From contig NC_077223.1 in the NCBI RefSeq assembly GCF_024763615.1, positions 4,216,001-4,280,000 of the forward strand: 64,000 nt of DNA. Reading direction: 5' to 3'. The stretch comes from Phlebotomus papatasi (taxonomy: Eukaryota; Arthropoda; Insecta; Diptera; Psychodidae). Both the position numbers and the translations under genes were made by a program. Positions within the stretch are counted from its first letter, which is position 1. Every line of letters begins with the position of its first letter. The notes beneath the pieces were generated by a model. The model made no database searches. It was not told the origin of the DNA and worked only from the letters and a program-made list of their open reading frames with translations. Of the stretch, positions 11,757-23,805 are shown piece by piece.

Positions 11757-13989
11757 TAAATTATTATTTTTTTTTATTTTATTGTAAAATATAAAATACA
11801 TATTCACATTCCCTGATTGTACGTGTAAAACCCTTTTTCCTTGATCGATATTACAAGCATCGACTGATCGATAATACCATCAGCTGATCGATAATACATG
11901 CAAATGCACTTCGAAAAGTTTTTCGTGTTTTAAACCACTCCAAAATAAATATATTAAGAATGTGAGTAGACGATTTTGCAGAGGACATCTGCAAGATTGA
12001 TTATAACAAGTTTTCACTTCAAAAATAGGAATATACATATATGGTTTTTTGTCTGTTAAAGTTGATCATTTCCTTAACTGATCGATAATACCCCCGTCTA
12101 CCCTATATCGGAATTTTTTTATAGTGATTTTCCTTGGATTTTCGGATCTTGTCCAACATTTAAGATCGAAACTGTGATCAATAAGAATTGATTAAAATTC
12201 ATCAAATATCAAATCCCATAACGTCTAACGAAATTATCAAAATTATGCTAAAAAATGCTTTTTTAGCTCTTGATATTCCTAGAAGTTCATTACTTTGAAA
12301 ATCAATCGAAGACCAAATATTTCACAGGAATTTCTTGCTTTCGTGTTCGATAGGAATGTTTTCCTCGCATTGATTATTGAATTGATAAACCCCTTAGCTA
12401 CTGCCTTTAGCATTTTTATAGAAGTCTCGGAATTTGGGTGTACCCACCCGTCTTCGTGAAGCTGGTGTGACCATAGCGGCAAGAAGAAGAGTAAGAAAAA
12501 TCCCAGAACCACTTTCAAAGAAGTTTAAAAAAAGGAATTAAAAAAAAAAACTAAAATAAAAATTAGAGACTAGAGCGAAGTTAACCTAAATTCTTTGAGT
12601 TGGTGGAAGAGAGACGAATTTGAAGGTCTGCCGAATTCTTTTCCGATGGAACAAAATAAAAATTCGCACTGTGGTGAACGTTTAGTACGAGGAATAGGCT
12701 CACCATTTGCAATTCCCATTTTGTTCTTTGACTACTATTTAATGTGCAAAAATTGTTGGTATTTTGTAGTCATGTGTAGAGCCTCCTCCATCTCCATGTG
12801 GCTTCGCAATGTGTGAGTTGTCCATGAAAAACTGCAAGAGTTTCGAGTTGGCTGCATTGACCTTGAAAAGTTCAAATGTGCAGACGCCAAGTTGTTTTGT
12901 CTTTATTCTGACCGTTTTTGCTCTTGTTGTCTGTTGCTGTTTTGCCTTCTGATGGGTTTATGTTGGTGCTATTATTTTTTTTTTCAAGTCTTTCCGGGCC
13001 ACTCTTAATGCTGAATTCTTATTCATTTTGTCTGTTGCTATCGTATTTATTGTCTTCATCTTCTCAGTCTTTTTTTTTTTCGGTGCATTATTCATTTCTA
13101 AAATGTAGGTTGGGTCTTTTGCACAAAACAACGCATTACCATTCCCAAAAAAAAACAAACAAAAAAAATAAAAAAAGGAATTCTGGTCAGTGTCTAAAAT
13201 TCAACATAATTTTCAAGAGTGTAATTAATTAAAGACAACCACAAATAATCATCCACTTAATTTTAATTATTGTTCAACATTTGAGCAAGTCAGAGATCTC
13301 TGGCCACGACAAGATAAATTTATTTGCAATGTTAATTTGGGGAACCAACAAAGAGATGGACAACAAGATCGATTGTCTTCTCAAAGTCAGAGCCATTTAA
13401 TGCAATTGGGATTTTGTAGCAAAAGATGCAAAAGGGACATCCCAAAAGACAAATAACCTCGAATGCGAATAGCACTCAAAATCATTAATTTTGCCATGTT
13501 ATGTGTCTCTTGAAGAAATGTGCATTTCGCTCAGGATATTTGTTGCAGACAATTAAAAACGCGCCAAATCAAATAATCACTTTTATTGAGCTATAAAAAG
13601 TTAAATAGTCTCTGCACTAAGGGAATGTTTTTTGAGCCGTTTGAGTGTCACTGTCGAAGAGTCAGGCTAAATTCCACAAAATGAAACATGCTAATTGAGG
13701 AGAATTTACAACAGTTTCATTAAATGTCTTTTATGCATTTATGCATTAAATTAATTGCAGAAATGGCGACTGGGCGGATGTGTTAAATTTGTCTTTTAGG
13801 CATTGCTATATTAGGAAGTTTATCATATCATCAATATTTTTATACCCATACCCCTTGGAGCCTTTTAAGTCCCAACAGATCTGGGATTTCTACTTAATCC
13901 TCATAAGTTGATTCTCTCGATAAATCCCTTAACGCCATGACTAAGTCCCTGATTATCATTATTCTTAATGAAACTTACCAGGGAGGACG
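11757..13989. other. no recognised gene or repeat
   Basis: AT-rich spacer with low-complexity T and A runs around 12960-13170. A region at 12400-12870 is slightly richer in GC. Open frames there (12279-12518 minus, 12595-12816 plus, 12918-13232 plus) carry no recognised domain. Confidence 0.5.
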
Positions 13990-14221
13990 TAGGGTGAAAG
14001 GAACGTCTATTGACACTTTAAGAATTCGTGTCAGCACCGATTGACACCTTACGCTGTATCATTTGGGATACGAAATTTGAACATCTCTGTTTATAGTTAA
14101 AGTCATATTACAGAAAAAACGTTATATTATTTATATTTTACTAGATACATTAAATAATTTTCAATATTTTGACAAAAGTGTCAATAGGGGTTCCCTGTCG
14201 AACAGACGTTCCTCCGACCCT
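13990..14221. mobile_element. MITE P, TA-flanked
   Basis: Imperfect terminal inverted repeats: left GGGTGAAAGGAACGTC, right (reversed) GGGTCGGAGGAACGTC. Subterminal CTATTGACACTTT and AAAGTGTCAATAG also pair. TA lies on both sides. No second copy was seen in the window. Confidence 0.65.
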
Positions 14222-14462
14222 ATCAAACCTAATAAGAAATTAAGCTATATTTCTTAGAAATTTGTTTGCAATTCTTGCACGGTTCTTGCGAGGATTATGA
14301 ATTGTATATTTTTACATAGCTTTAGGACTTCAGACAAGCTAAGTCCCTGATTAGGGGTCTTTAACACTGTCAGTTCTTGCGGACAGGTATGATTTAAGGA
14401 ATAAGGTAGGTATCCCTACGCGTCAGACTGAATTTATCAGCAACAATAGCCTTTAGGGCTGC

Positions 14463-15227
14463 AGTGTAATTCTAGGAACTGAGCTAGGTTTTTCAGGACA
14501 ATCTGTCCTTCCGGTGAGCGTCGGAATTTGTTGATCAAATCCTATGAATCAAACACACAATTTCGCCAGAGCTTTTGACACTTATCGTGTCTTCCTCAGT
14601 AGGTCTTGGTTAGTCTTTTCTTTAGAATTTTTGTAACTAATTCCTCTACTTTCTTATATGCATCAGTTTTGAATTTGGTTAGGAGCTAATTTTCTTCTTT
14701 CCTTTTTACACAGCGAACGGACTGGTACGCCCTTACTAGCTGTGTACAAAAGAAAGAAGAAAATTAGCTCCTAACCAAATATAAAAATGATGCATACAAT
14801 GAGAGAAATCCAAAAAAGTTAAAATAGCATTCCGGAAATGTTTATTTTACCCTGCAGTATTGATCCGAAATCGGTGTAATTGCTGAAAAAATTCAGGTGA
14901 ATTAGCGGTTAGAGTTACCCTTTTTGATGTTTAAGTTACCCTTAAAAAGGTGTAAAATTAACATTAAAAAATGTTGATATATTTTTACACCTAAAAAGTG
15001 TTGAGGAAGAAAAGTTAATCGCACCCTCTTTTTTTCTCAGTGTACGAAAGTAGAGCAATTAGTGACAAAATTCCTAAAGAAAAGCCCAACCAATAACCAC
15101 TGAGGAAGACACGATAAGTGTCGAAAGCTCTGGTGAAATTGTGTGTTTGATTTATAGGATTTAATCAACAAATTTCGACGCTCACCGGAAGGACAGATTG
15201 CTCTGAAAAACCTAGCTCAGTTACACT
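14463..15227. mobile_element. long palindrome R, interrupted by MITE A1
   Basis: The left arm (14463 to about 14714) and right arm (about 14739-15227, excluding 14797-15042) are inverted copies of each other. Pairing strings include GACACTTATCGTGTCTTCCT with its complement near 15104, and GGTTAGGAGCTAATTTTCTT with its complement near 14757. The loop is only about 25 bp. The arms start AGTGTAA and end TTACACT. This resembles a fold-back transposon or a large MITE. No target duplication could be fixed; TAAYTCTAGGAAC occurs near both outer edges. Confidence 0.75.
14797..15042 (+). mobile_element. A-family MITE, copy A1
   Basis: Starts CAATGAGAGAAATCC and ends TTTTTTTCTCAGTG, with TA on both sides (14795-14796, 15043-15044). 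It interrupts the right arm of palindrome R. The intact left arm shows the empty site as TTATATGCATC against GATGCATA|CGAAAG. Contains the family markers GATCCGAAATCGGTGTAA and GTTGATATATTTTTACACC. Confidence 0.9.
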
Positions 15228-15792
15228 ACCGTCGGCTATCTCTTTATATAACTCTAGGAACAGTAGAATATTTATTTGGGAGTGTCCCGCACTGAAAACC
15301 TGTAAGGATAAACACCTTTAAACGTCTTTACCGTTTACCGGTTCTCAATCGATTTAAAACGATTCATAAATCGCTCAAAAAATCCCGGAAAATAGTTTTA
15401 GGAGCAATAGAATTATTTTTGGCCAGAACATACTTATCGGTTCATAACCGGTTCTTTATCGGTTCACAGCCAATTGTAAAAGATTTAAAAATAACGCAAA
15501 ACATTGGCCAAAATACACCGGGTTACACAGGGTTAATATAATTGAATTTCGGATAACAATTATTTATCGGTTATGAACCGGTTCAATACAGGTTCAAAAA
15601 TAAAAAAATAGTGCTAAAATAAATAAATAAAAATGCCATTCAATAGATTATGCTACGAACAATGTTTGTGAAAAAAGTACAAAACTTTACGAACTTGTTT
15701 GTGGGTTATACGATTTATGAGTATTTCGCAAGTCTCCAGTAGAAATACACAAACACTTAACGAACAATGTTACTAAATATTTTTTTTCTATG
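15228..15792. other. spacer with a cluster of ACCGGTT motifs
   Basis: No gene. The palindromic core ACCGGTT occurs near 15337, 15446 and 15578, accompanied by ATCGGTTCATAACCGGTTC at 15436 and its inverted partner near 15566. This could be a degenerate repeat or a binding-site cluster. Confidence 0.4.
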
Positions 15793-15985
15793 TAGGAGAA
15801 AGTGCCCATGCTTTGTAATGACTAAATTTTTCCTATATTTCTGAATAAATTATGTGACTTTGCAATATATTACAAAAACTGAGCACTTTCCGCTAGTTTT
15901 TAAAATCCGGGTGAGATGAGTCACATTTATTGAGAAACACGGGAGAAATTTAGTCATTACGATCGGCAATAGGCACTTTCCCTTA
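15793..15985. mobile_element. MITE I
   Basis: Inverted ends: left TAGGAGAAAGTGCC, right (reversed) TAAGGGAAAGTGCC. Subterminal TGTAATGACTAAATTT pairs with AAATTTAGTCATTACG. About 190 bp, without coding capacity. Confidence 0.65.
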
Positions 15986-16344
15986 GTCAATTCTCTCGGG
16001 GTGATACTCCCTCGATAAATACTTGATAAATACGCTTAAGACGGATTTCGAGCTAATGGTTAAACCTGTACAATCCCCATAGTAAGGGCTACAGAAAAAC
16101 TTAGCCATATAGCTTAACTTCTCTATTTGTTTTAATCATAAAAGTTGTTTCTAAAAGACAATTTAAGGAATTCTAAGAAATTCTAAGAAAGACGAAGTAA
16201 TCTTGATAGGGGACTCTCTGGTAGTGGCCAGTGGATTTGAAGTCACTTCACAAAGAAAAAACACTTCTTCAATCTTTCCCCAGAGCTTTCGGTCCTGGAT
16301 GTGGACCTTCTTCTGTGGTATGGTACAGAATGCGGGAAGACGAT

Positions 16345-16397
16345 TTTCTTCATAAAAGTAATTTTTGCCAAAAATTGCATCCAATGTGTAGAGACCA
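16345..16397. mobile_element. right end of a PIF/Harbinger-like MITE
   Basis: AATTTTTGCCAAAAATTGC is followed by TGTGTAGAGACCA and then TTA. This matches the right ends of the family at 34752 and 39105. No left end was found upstream, so it is a solo or truncated end. Confidence 0.45.
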
Positions 16398-18107
16398 TTA
16401 AAATAGTAACGGTCGGTATCTGAAGGTTGCTAAATTTCCAATTGCAGCAAAAGGTATATTCGTGGACAGGGTATTCAGCCTTGGTTCGATGGAAAACAAA
16501 TTTAATTTAAGATTGGATTATAGTATAATAATCATAATAATTCTAGCACGACATACCAAAAATGACGTAGCCCTTCCCGCAAAGTGAATTCTATACATCC
16601 GTTATATTATTTCTTATAATTTAGTCGGAAAATTCCTCTTAACCTAAAAAGATATGAATTCAAAAGACTTGTGTCATAGAGAGAGTACCACTTCCTGACC
16701 CAATGAGTGTTCCTTGGAATTGGATTATTAAAGGTAAATGAACTATTAGATTCTGATAAAAAAAGACAAAAGATTGTTAACTCATTAGAATTTTGAGACT
16801 TTCGGAGCTGAGCTAAACCTCTAAAGACAGTTTAAGGTTTATAGTTCTAGACCTACGTTTAAGCCGTTTCTGGCTGTAAAAGACGAGGTTGTAAAAGTTA
16901 AACTTAAATGATACCATGAACTCATAGATATACATATAATGTGTTATCCTCAAACAAAGACCTATATGTATGGCCAAATAGTTTTATTAAAGTTTGTTAA
17001 CCTAAATAATAATAATAATAATAATAATAGTTATTAATCACAAAAATAGGGTCATCCTATTTAAATATTAAAACTCATTTTAAAAAACGTGACAATATTT
17101 TTGTCAGGTTGAAATTTCAGTGTACTTTGTGTGCAAAAAAATAGGTTAGGAAAAGTTATTGATAACAGAAAATTTGGTGATAGGATGCTTTCTCTATGCA
17201 GTTTTGCTTCATGTAGACGTAGAACTTTTATATAAGTTTGCTACAAAGAAAAAAAATAGGTCCGGCCACGCTGGAAAGTCGGATAGCATGTAATATCGGA
17301 CAAATTAATTTTTAAACCTGACAATTCCTTTAACATTGGACAAAAATCTATGAAATGATTTTCAAAGTACACTGAAATTGCATAATTACTAAATTATTAC
17401 TACAAGGTTAACCCATTCAGTCAATGTATCAGAAATACTTGAGATAGAGTGTTCATATTTTGGGATTAGTTTCCAACAGATTAATATATGAATTTTTTGA
17501 AAAGAAACAATTTTTACCTATTATGGGGGCGCGGGGAGCCGCCTTCAAACATGCGTCTTAACAGTCACTGAATTTAAATTCTGTACTTTAATTCATTACA
17601 AACTCCATTGATTTAGAAAAAGTAACTATCCAAGAAAAAAATTGACAACTAGAATTCAAATCAGGAAAGGAGATGGAGGTCAATTTTAAGAAATTCGACG
17701 TGATGTTGTATTTTCCGTCCGCCATTTTGAGCAAAAATTTTGCATGACTTTCTGCGAAGCGAGAAAATAACAACAAAATGTATTTCCATCTCTGTCGGGC
17801 TATTTTTTCCAAGTAATTGAAGGACTAAAGTAACTAAAAATCCATTCCCTACAGCAATTTAGATAAAAATTGCCCTGGAATAAATAATTTAAAATTTAAA
17901 TTTATAAATTTAAATAAATTTAAATTTTAATTTAAACTTTCTTCTTTGGAATATCTAAATTGATTTGTCCGACATTTCACGCTGTCCGACATATCTACAA
18001 TTATTGTATAATGTTTCTATGTAGTTTCTATCTTTTTATGATTCTATGTAACTTCCTGCTTATCAAGAATAAAAAAGGAGGTGCGGTCTATTCTTGATGG
18101 ATAAATA
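16398..18107. other. spacer with an (AAT)n microsatellite
   Basis: AT-rich, without gene or recognised transposon. (AAT) repeats about eight times at 17004-17029. An open frame at 17588-17812 (minus) has no recognised domain. Confidence 0.5.
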
Positions 18108-18317
18108 GGGTAAAGTGATATAATTTGGAATTAGTGTTACAAGTTGGACATGGCCTTTTTCTTGATAAATACAGTACAAAAGTTGTTTTTAAGCACAAGG
18201 AACCAAATTATAAAACTAAAGCATTAAAAATATACAAATAAAAATGAAGTACTAAATTTATCAAGACAAAAAACCCTGTCCAAATTGTACCATTGTCCAA
18301 CTTGTACCAGTTTACCC
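18108..18317 (-). mobile_element. D-family MITE, copy D1
   Basis: Ends GGGTAAAGTGATATAA and, reversed, GGGTAAACTGGTACAA, flanked by TA on both sides. Carries TACAAGTTGGACA motifs near both ends. D2 and D3 are full relatives. Confidence 0.85.
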
Positions 18318-18319
18318 TA

Positions 18320-19681
18320 CCTTTTAAAATCTTAGTCGAAAACAACAATTGACCAAGTATTTGTAGTAAATTATCAATAATCCCTTTCCAACTTTAAGGT
18401 ATTGAGCGGATTCTAAAGGAAGAACATTCAGGGTCCAAGAGTGACTGAATGTAGTTGGAGTTCTCCTAACCTATATTTAACCCATCATGGACGTCTATTT
18501 TGTCGACAATTCTGAGAAACTACGAAGACAGCGGCAAACCAACGGAATGTCCCATCTTTGAAGCAAAAACGAACAAGATTTTATATTTCAAGAAAGTACT
18601 TTGTCTTTTTGCACAATCTTCTGACACAAATGGTTTATTTTAGCCCCTTGTTCTTTCTCTGGGAATCCTCGTGCTAAAGGAGCAGCTTTTTTTTCTTACT
18701 CTCACTGAATGTTGAATATCGTTGTTCAATTATTTTTCTTCTTGTGAGGGTTCCCTCTTATTTTCTTCTCTCTTTTGTGACCAGAACAAACAGACAACAC
18801 GGAACACAGAAAAAAAAGTGGTGAACAACGCGAAAATGGAGAACTTTTGTTCTTGTTGGCAATCGTTGGTCGTTTTATTGCTGTTTAATTTTATCCTCAG
18901 GTATTCTTTTACCAATAATGCCTCATTCCATTTTGCACCCCCTTTTTCTAGCCTTTTTTTTGCCCATACTTCCATTTCTCCATTGGGATTGTTAACAACT
19001 CAATAACTATCGGTTACCCCAGAATAAAATAAAAAAAAAGGAATACCATAGTGTATACCAGGATACTTTCCATATCTCTCCTCTAATTAATCATTTTTTA
19101 TGTTCCTCTGTGGAAAGGATAGTCAACTGTCTCTTAATCCAATTACATTAACAAGAAGAATTTCCATCGACTGAGCTGAAAATGCATGGCTATTTTGGGA
19201 TTCTTGGCAAATATGCAGAATGAAAGTCCCTTTTAAAATGCAATTATTGCTTTAATGAGATTGCAGTCTTTGCTTCACAGACCACTTTATGATTATTTCA
19301 TTCTCTACAGTTCTCGTATTTCAAATTAGATTTTAATAGAATTTGAGGTTTAACTCTTGATAATGTATTACAAATTGTGTTAAAATTTGCTTAACCTTTA
19401 TTATACAAAAAATTTTAGCAAAAGCGGAAATACGTAATGTTGGGTGTGTTCAAAATGTTCAGTAACCTTTACCAAAGATCTGTTTCTATTTGTATCACTT
19501 TATAAGAACGTTAAACTTCAAACTCCGCCTTCAAAAAATAGGCCACGCCTCTTTCGATTTTCATTAAAGTATGATATATGATATAGCTATAAAACCACTT
19601 ATACAATTTTTTAAACAATATTTAAAGCCTGGGCCAAGTTTTTTTTAGACAAATGTGCACTAAATACAAAATTACAAATTA
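18320..19681. other. no recognised gene or repeat
   Basis: AT-rich spacer. Frames on both strands at 18722-19006 lack a recognisable domain and overlap each other antisense, so neither is called. Confidence 0.5.
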
Positions 19682-19745
19682 GGGGAAAGTATGCTACCTT
19701 CGAACAACTGAAGCTTCGTACAACTTTATTATAATAATTTGAGAG
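19682..19745 (+). mobile_element. left end of an F-family MITE (F2)
   Basis: GGGGAAAGTATGCTACCTTC, followed by GAACAACTGAAGCTTCG, matches the left end of F1 at 54062. TA precedes it. No right end was recognised, and A2 lies about 130 bp downstream. Confidence 0.55.
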
Positions 19746-19877
19746 AGTCTACTGTAATGACATAGCTATTGCAATTGTCTTTGAATCCTTGCTCTAAAAA
19801 TGATTAAAAGTGGTTTTGAAAATTATGAAATAGGGATTTATTCTTCGAAACATCAAATCCGTTTTAAACGATCTCTA

Positions 19878-20126
19878 CACTGAGAAAAAAAAGAGGGTGC
19901 GATTAACTTTTTTTCCTCATAATTTTAACACTTTTCAGGTGTAAAAATATATCAACATTTTTTAATGTTAATTTTACACCATTTTAAGTGTAAAATTAAC
20001 ATTAAATTACTTTAAGCCCTAATACACCTAAGAAGGGTAATATTTACACCGATTTCGGATCAATACTGCAGGGTAAAATTAACATTTCCGGAATGTTATT
20101 TTGACTTTTTCGGATTTCTCTCAGTG
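19878..20126 (-). mobile_element. A-family MITE, copy A2
   Basis: Reverse-oriented copy starting CACTGAGAAAAAAAAGAGG and ending GGATTTCTCTCAGTG, with TA on both sides (19876-19877, 20127-20128). The internal family markers are present. Confidence 0.9.
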
Positions 20127-20128
20127 TA

Positions 20129-21367
20129 ATATTGATGATAATATTGTAAGTATCCTAGAGGAAGAAAATTTTTCGATAACAATTGAAGAGATTATTAAAA
20201 TAATGGAAAATAATAATTCGATCGTTATTTCGCTTTGTAGAAAAGCTTGGATGTGTGGAAAGAAAAGGTCGCTACATGGGTACCATATTTTTCACGGAAA
20301 GGAATAAGAGGAACTGTGTAAATGTGACCATATTCCTCCTGATATGCTGCGATAAAGATCCTTTTCTGAATCGTGATTGATTGGCGACAGGTGATGAGAA
20401 ATTTCTCTAATATAACAATAACGGAACAGATCCTGGAAGAAATAGCCAAGTTTGGTGCAAAAGTTAATTAGCAATCATTAAAAACCTTTCCCAAGAATGC
20501 ATAATGTTTTAATTTTAAAGGATTTTGAAGCCAAGGAGAGAATCAAGTTAAATAAAAAATGAAGAGACTTCTAAAGTGCTGAATTAGTTGTTGTACTCGT
20601 ACCTTTGGTCTCTTACAGACTTTCAAACGCAGTTTCAATTGTTACAAACTACAATACATTTAAAAAAAAAAAACTCTCTTTCCCAAAAGTAGCTTCACTG
20701 GTCTCTTATGAAAATCCAAAATAAGTATGAAAGAATATTTGTCGCTAGAAATTCAAAATATAAACAAAATGTTAATAATATGCGTAATAATAAATTTCTT
20801 GAGATATTTTTTAATGTTTTCTTAACTAGATTTCTCGTAAGATTAAATAAACTAATCATTTCTAAGTATGTGAAGTGCATGAAGTGCAGGAAGTGTTGGA
20901 AGTATTACATTATTTACGAGAGTGTTGCGAAATTTTGGAAGTGCGAAGGGCTATTCCATACAAATTGTGGAAGTGCCTGGAAGTGCTGTACATATTTTCA
21001 CCCTAATATCTCCCCCTTGGCCGGTGTTTTAACTTTGTATTTATGTTATATTTACAGATTTATAATTAATTTTATTCATATAAAATCTAATTATAATCAA
21101 ATTACAATTTAATTACCATCAAAAGTCAGGGAAAAACTATTTCTGCCAATTGGCTTTGAAGGTTGGTCGCCAGCGTTGAGACGACGGCGAACACTCGGAT
21201 TCAGGATTATTGTTATTATTAAATCCCTCAAAAGATCGTCCAAAATAGCCCTGTTATTGATAGAGATGGTAAAATTTCAGAAAATTCACACTACTTTTGG
21301 CGAAAATTCATGAAACTTCTTGAAATTTACTAATTCTAGTTATTGAATTTTAAACATAACTTTATAA
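20129..21367. other. AT-rich spacer with a short GAAGTGCA-like tandem repeat
   Basis: No gene recognised. Around 20868-20990 GAAGTGCATG/GAAGTGCAGG/GAAGTGTTGG-type decamers recur. The 134-codon frame at 20708-21112 crosses this repeat and has no recognised domain; it is Cys/Lys/Phe/Ile-rich in the manner of translated AT-rich DNA. Confidence 0.4.
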
Positions 21368-21788
21368 GGGTATGTGCGCCATATTTCGGCATAGTTGCAT
21401 GCAAGCTCCAAAGTCTCAAGTTTAAAAAACAATACTTTTAATACAAACTGAATTTTTTTATAACTTCTTTTTAACGAGTGCTGAACCTTGTAGACAGTGT
21501 ATCGTGTTTATTTTCTCTAAAACCATTCTTAATATATTTTTAAAGAAATAAAAATGTAGACATGGCTTTGGTAGCATATATCGGTCACCTTCATTCTCAT
21601 AATTCCTTGCTCTTCCGGAATTATTCCAAAGTGTTTAACACATCATCTCGTTCGTCGATGTGAGATTTTTTGTTATTTTTTTGCATTGCATAATCTCTAG
21701 AGTTCGCAAAAACTAAAAATTCATGGAAATTCGAGGAACAAAAATGTAGCCGAAATTGCAAGCTGGCCGAAATTTGGTACACTTAGGT
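21368..21788 (-). mobile_element. B-family element B2
   Basis: Reverse-oriented relative of B1: starts GGGTATGTGCGCCATATTTC and ends with GGCCGAAATTTGGTACACTT. Shared internal strings include GCATGCAAGCTCCAAAGTCT and CATCATCTCGTTCG. The transposase-start relic is present but decayed. Confidence 0.75.
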
Positions 21789-21884
21789 CCGTGACACACT
21801 AAGGGCTTAAGCCAAGAGACGCTTTAGTGGAAAATGATAGAAATGTGGTTTGATCATTATGTTAGTCAACTAGGTTTAGTCAGT

Positions 21885-22050
21885 CAAATACTTCATATTT
21901 TTCCCATTCCTTTAATTAATCTGATGTAACTTTGTTAGAAAATGTGTGACACAGTAGTATCTATTAATTTATATTGCCATATTGGTTAAATTAATTAAAA
22001 GAATATGGGAAAAATATGAAGCGTTCGAAGCTACAGTGTGTGCAATAAAA
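21885..22050. mobile_element. T-related hairpin MITE (T2)
   Basis: The arms CTTCATATTTTTCCCATTCC and ATATGGGAAAAATATGAAG pair, and the right end GTTCGAAGCTACAGTGTGTG resembles that of T1 at 52131-52265. It abuts B2 across a short decayed sequence. Confidence 0.45.
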
Positions 22051-22084
22051 ATTTAAGAAAAACTTCCAAGGGGTGAATAAGTGG

Positions 22085-22285
22085 CTGCCAAAGTGAACCA
22101 TGAGCGGCGATCGGCAAAATTGTGCCGATGTGGAAGTAACAATCGACGAATTGGAATTATTTTGCTAAGAAATCGACAGATTGGCACAATTTGGCCAGAA
22201 ATTTTCAGATTGGCATAATAAACATGCCATGTTAATTGGCAAAAATCGGCAGATCGGCACGATTTTAGCGAAAAATCGGCGGATT
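22085..22285. repeat. degenerate array of GATCGGCAAAATTG-like units
   Basis: AAATCGGCAGATCGGCACGA, CGACAGATTGGCACAATTTG and related forms recur about six times at irregular 25-45-bp spacing. No protein domain recognised in any frame. Confidence 0.5.
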
Positions 22286-22399
22286 TAAGTGTTAGTTCGC
22301 TCTTATGAACTATATAACGTTCATGCTCGTGTAACATTATAAAGGGCAATGGGCAGAAATGTAGGGGAATCTGGGGCACCACCAAACACGGGGTACCAC

Positions 22400-23131
22400 C
22401 AAACACTGTGATTTTTTAATCAGATATTCGAATTCAGATGACAACTTATTTTGTTTAATGGCAAATTACAGGTTTTTTCGGAGTCCTTGGTGTATTTTGA
22501 ACATATCACCCGAAGAAACTTATAGTCCATCACGTCAACTTTTTCAGATATCTTAATAAATGGGTAGAACTATTTTAATGGAACATTTTCTAAAAGAGAA
22601 ATGAACTCAAGGAACATTTTCCTAAAAGAAACCGTATCCCTTTCCCTCCATTTTTCTTGTATCCAGATTTTCCTCAAATATCTTCGAATTTCGAATATTC
22701 TTTAATTCCGTTAAAAGTACTACCTCGATCGCATCCCTTTGTCGTATTTAGACAAATATTCTCCTTAAAAAGGAGCTAGGATTGGTGAGGTTCATAGGGT
22801 TGTAAAGTACCGTTACTAAAGAATTTTAACAAAAGGTTCTGAATATAATTAAAACATTTTTTCTCTGAATTTATTACTCAAAGTATTTAAATAACGGTAT
22901 CTTTTAGGACCCTGCGATCTTTAGAGGTTTTAACTCTTTTTTCAAGAAGAATATTACTGAGGAGACATTTCCCTAGACACAATCCTTTTTTTATGAATTT
23001 GAAGTATGGTAAAAGATTTATAAGGAAGATCTGGAAGATAGAGATTGGAGATTGCAGGGAAAATTAAGAGATAAAGGTATGGTTTGTACCAGGAAAATTT
23101 TCTTTGAGTCCTTATTTAAAAATTATTTTTA
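22400..23131. other. no recognised gene or repeat
   Basis: AT-rich spacer. The short direct repeat CACCACCAAACACGGGG / TACCACCAAACACTG at 22376-22410 resembles a MITE end, but no partner was found. Confidence 0.4.
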
Positions 23132-23388
23132 CACTGACTGAGAGAAATCCGAAAAAGTCAAAATAACATTCCGGAAATGTTAATTTTACCCTGCAGTATT
23201 GATCCGAAATCGGTGTAAATATTACCCCTTTTAGGTGTATTATGGGTTAAAGTTACCCTCTTTCATGTTGATTTTACCCTCAAAAGATGTAAAGTTAACA
23301 TTAGAAAATGTTGATATATTTTTACACCCGAAAACTGTTAAAGTTGTGACGAAAAAAAGTTAATCGTAGCCTCTTTTTTTTCTCTGTG
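23132..23388 (+). mobile_element. A-family MITE, copy A3
   Basis: CACTGACTGAGAGAAATCC to TTTTTTTTCTCTGTG, flanked by TA on both sides. A small internal duplication (CTGA) is present in the left end. Same orientation as A4, 165 bp away. Confidence 0.9.
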
Positions 23389-23553
23389 TAAAAAGACCCA
23401 ATATACGATTAACCGTTATTGCATAAAAGGAGTTTTGCAGAAAAATCATTATACAATTTTTATACATATGTTTTATCCTTTAGTGCTTTTTCCGCATACT
23501 TTTGGGGTTGGTTCCAAAATAAACGTTGTTACTTTTGCCAATGCCTATTCGAT

Positions 23554-23805
23554 CACTGAGAGAAATCCGAAAAAGTTAAAATAACCTTCCGGAAATGTTA
23601 ATTTTACCCTGAATTATTGATCCGAAATCGGTGTAAATATTATGATTTTTAGGTGTATTAGGAGTTAAAGTTACCCTTTTTCATGTTAGTTTTACACTTA
23701 AAAAGGTGTAAAATTAACATTAAAAAATGTTGATATATTTTTACACATAAAAAGTGTTAAAGTTATGAGGAAGAAAAGTTAATCGCAACCTTTTTTTTCT
23801 CAGTG
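23554..23805 (+). mobile_element. A-family MITE, copy A4
   Basis: CACTGAGAGAAATCCG to TTTTTTTTCTCAGTG. The flanks are AT on both sides, suggesting a 2-bp duplication that is not strictly TA. Confidence 0.9.

Noticed and set aside
16163..16384. Minus-strand 73-codon frame next to a PIF-type end
   Set aside because: Looked briefly like a transposon protein fragment (HIQDRKLWGKIEEVF), but no family motif could be assigned.
20708..21112. 134-codon open frame with Cys residues
   Set aside because: The Cys/Lys run comes from GAAGTG decamer repeats; the rest has AT-driven composition and no domain.
22376..22410. CACCAAACAC direct repeat as a MITE end
   Set aside because: Only one side found; no inverted partner or target duplication in the window.
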